Shown here: positions 61,598 to 64,000 of the stretch, piece after piece
Numbering within the stretch: the first letter of the stretch is position 1
How the letters are laid out: every line of letters begins with the position of its first letter
Source of the DNA: Sympetrum striolatum
Taxonomy: Eukaryota > Arthropoda > Insecta > Odonata > Libellulidae
Reading direction: 5' to 3'
DNA length: 64,000 bases
Assembly: GCA_947579665.1 (NCBI GenBank)
Contig: OX388351.1
Span: forward strand, 60,086,939-60,150,938
The notes under the pieces: generated by a model
The model's database searches: none
The model's input: only the letters and a program-made list of their open reading frames with translations
What the model was told of the DNA's origin: nothing
Position numbers and translations under genes: made by a program

Positions 61598-64000
61598 CAT
61601 GTGCTGGCCACATCAGATTTTTTATATTTGTTCACCGGAGCTCACTTCTGAGCTTTGCTTCTGAATAGTATATAAAAGCTATCATTATAAAAATTATATA
61701 TCGGAATAACTATTGTCTTGTTAAAGCAGTCAATGCAAGCAAAACAAAAATCATTTTTCAATCCGGAAAAAGAATCATCCTGCTTTTCAATTCTCTGTTC
61801 TAAATTTTATTTCACTCAAATTTAATTTGAGCACAGTTAATTGTATGTAGATGTTAGATGTAGAAGCATTGAACCTGAAGGTGCTGCTTGGTACACACCG
61901 CGGTGTCAAATCCTACCGTCCTGTTCCCACCCAAGTTTTACCTGGAATATATTCTCTCCTATCTAAGTCCTTTCTCACCTCACACTGAATTGACTGGGCT
62001 ATTTCCATCGTTCCTCTGTAGAGCAGCTAGTCTTGCCAACGTATGCATTATGCACTTCTCTGGGCCGTGTCTGTCTGCGGTGCTAGAGTGGGTTCCCTTG
62101 ACCTTCCAATCGCGCGCCCTCATGCAATTTCTGTCCCTCTACCACTCACTCCGATTCCTTCCTCAATGAAATGCTCTGACAATGAGAGACGGATTTCCTC
62201 GCCCATTTGATCTCCATAACTATTTCGGAGGCTTGGATTTTGCATATGGAAGATTGGCTGGTTTCTGGGGCGAAGAAAAAGCTTTAAATGCACTGAATTA
62301 GGTTGTAGAAGTCTTACCACTATTTCTCACTACTAGTAGAACCTTTGGTTAATCCACACACTTTCTTGTGCATAGTTAAACTTCATTTCCATAATCTTTT
62401 TGTTAAATTAGACTTTTACGAAGAAATATCCCGGGAAGAACAATTCTCAAGGTCTAATAGAATATTTTCATTACTTATGAATATGGGTGAAAAATCACTC
62501 TAAGAGTTCCAAATGGCATTTTAAAATGGTGATATTTTATGCGTAAAATATAAGAGAAATGCAAACTGAGGTCGTTGGAACAAATTAAAATGAAGAACAT
62601 CACAGAAATTTATTCATGAGAACTACTCGAGAGATATTTCACGTTTTCTATTTACGGAGTAGATTTTAGAGAAAACCTAGTAATTTTTGTGGAAGAACGT
62701 TTTTACGATTCAGTTAATCAAACAATTTTTGATCTAGAAATAGAATTCGATAAAGAAACAAGCTTCAAATATGTACGTCAGAAGTTGATTACTTCGGTGG
62801 CTCGAAACGTAAGACCGAAAACACAGTCTTTGTGTACCTTTTCTATTCTCAGGATCGTTTGCGCCAACTTAATCAGATAAACACAAAACAAATTGTAACG
62901 AAAATTGAGCTCGCTCAAATTGATCCACGGAATTGAAAAATGAATAAATATAAAAGAAGGATCTTTGGATTCAAGGGCTGCCTTTTCTTTCAGTTATGAG
63001 CTCTTTAGTTAAGTGTTACGTCAGGTGCATTTCAAGTGATATATTTGGAAAATATTTTAAACGTTTTCTTTTGTTACTCTCTGTAACAGTCTAGAACGAA
63101 ATCTCTTTTATTCTAGTAAGTGCACTTGACTATGATATACATGACTTGTGACTACTTTTCTTTCGCAATTGTGTTAAAATTGTTGTCAATGAAGAAAGTA
63201 AAATAGAATCATGGCAAAAATTGAAAATATTCGCTTACCCCAAATATAAAGTTAGAATTTGGATAGCCACTGGGAATTTAAAAATATATTACGGAGTGTT
63301 TTCAGAATATATTGCCTATTAAATGGTTTTATTTATTTTCATGATTGATTTATAATAATTTGTCTGTAGGTATTCAAACAAAATAAAGGTAATTGTAGAA
63401 AACTTGTTCCATTATGGTGAAATTGTCCAGTTTTTTTATTTATAGGAACACGGTTGTCGTATAAAAAGTCACCTTTTTACTGCAGAAAGGATTGTAAACG
63501 AGTCAAGTACTGTATCTTACCGTTCAAAAAGAGAGCTTTTTCCGTTTTGTATCACTGTAAGAAAAAGTCCAGTGTTTAATTTTTCGGAATACAGTCAGTC
63601 AGCACAAACTCTCTCTTTTGCAGCTGAAATAATTTAAGTAGGTTATAGTTGCACACTTCTCTCATCAAAAAGTGAGCTTTTCCCGTTTCACTGCTGGAAA
63701 ACATCCCGGTTTCTACTTGTCGGGACATAGACAACCTTCCTCACGTCAAATCTTTCCAGCGGAAAGAATTAAGGCAAATTCAAGCCGTATCTATCAAATT
63801 ACTTTCCCATTTGCGAGATAAGACCCATGAATTCCGAACCGGGAGACGTAACGGCAAAGGCACGCGGGATTTACGCGGACGCAAACGCCTCCACAGCCGT
63901 TTGTCTGCGTTTTTTGCTCTCGTCAGAGGCGGGGATTATTTGCCAAGCACCGACACAATCGCTTATCAGTCGCATTACTTTCGCCGGGAACTAATATCGC
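61598..64000. other. AT-rich non-coding DNA; CpG-rich at the right edge
   Basis: A 93-codon frame at 61888-62169 is in a pyrimidine-rich patch and has no domain. A 63-codon frame at 62689-62880 starts with GTG and has no recognised motif. A pyrimidine tract ending in TTTGCAG at about 63622 is followed by early stops in all frames. From about 63.7 kb GC and CpG rise to the window end, possibly the edge of another GC-rich patch. Confidence 0.4.

Noticed and set aside
63600..63640. Pyrimidine tract ending TTTGCAG, a possible exon start
   Set aside because: All three following frames close within a few codons.
1..64000. CRISPR arrays, bacterial operons, phage genes, rRNA
   Set aside because: None of the required features was seen; the sequence has eukaryotic repeat and intron character.

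Overview
The window looks like nuclear DNA from an arthropod, most likely an insect, and is almost entirely non-coding. There are no dense operon-like genes, no rRNA and no complete tRNA. It has AT-rich intergenic or intronic sequence, eukaryotic splice-signal-like motifs, and decayed copies of transposon families typical of animals: a mariner-type DNA transposon, the 3' ends of non-LTR retrotransposon (LINE) reverse transcriptase genes, a Tc1-like miniature element, inverted-repeat elements and tRNA-like SINE fragments. I cannot name the species. The composition is a mosaic, with AT-rich stretches alternating with shorter CpG-containing GC-richer patches of about 0.3-0.7 kb.

Layout. 0-8 kb: AT-rich background with GC-rich patches near 0.25-0.7 and 4.7-5.4 kb, a 101-bp palindrome at 2.53 kb and the left end of an inverted-repeat family at 6.74 kb. 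8-9 kb: a strong acceptor directly abutting a donor (possible recursive splice site) and a 77-codon ORF. 9-20 kb: a fragment of a repeat with a CGACCGGTTTCG motif, a duplicated LINE tail (12.7-13.3 kb), an internally deleted mariner (16.7-17.5 kb), a tRNA-like fragment (17.7 kb) and a 77-bp Tc1-type MITE (19.4 kb). 20-36 kb: mostly featureless, with a possible exon at 24.5 kb, a minisatellite with higher-order structure at 29 kb and a 152-bp palindrome at 33.4 kb. 36-43 kb: three members of the inverted-repeat family, one of which encloses a LINE reverse-transcriptase tail. 43-64 kb: a tRNA-like fragment (47.0 kb), a possible membrane-anchor exon (50.3 kb), a second CGACCGGTTTCG repeat (52.0 kb), small duplications, and a 1-kb element with inverted ends and two internal 316-317 bp repeats (60.6-61.6 kb).

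No gene is established with confidence. A reasonable reading, which is inference, is that the window lies in a long intron or intergenic region of a large insect genome, possibly on the + strand of a gene, because the best splice-type signals and the best exon candidates (24.5 and 50.3 kb) are on that strand. Most of the longer open frames lie in GC-rich patches where several frames are open at once, and I have not annotated them as genes. I found no coherent new gene system; the most unusual items are the possible recursive splice site, the LINE tail enclosed by inverted repeats, and the 1-kb element with nested repeats.
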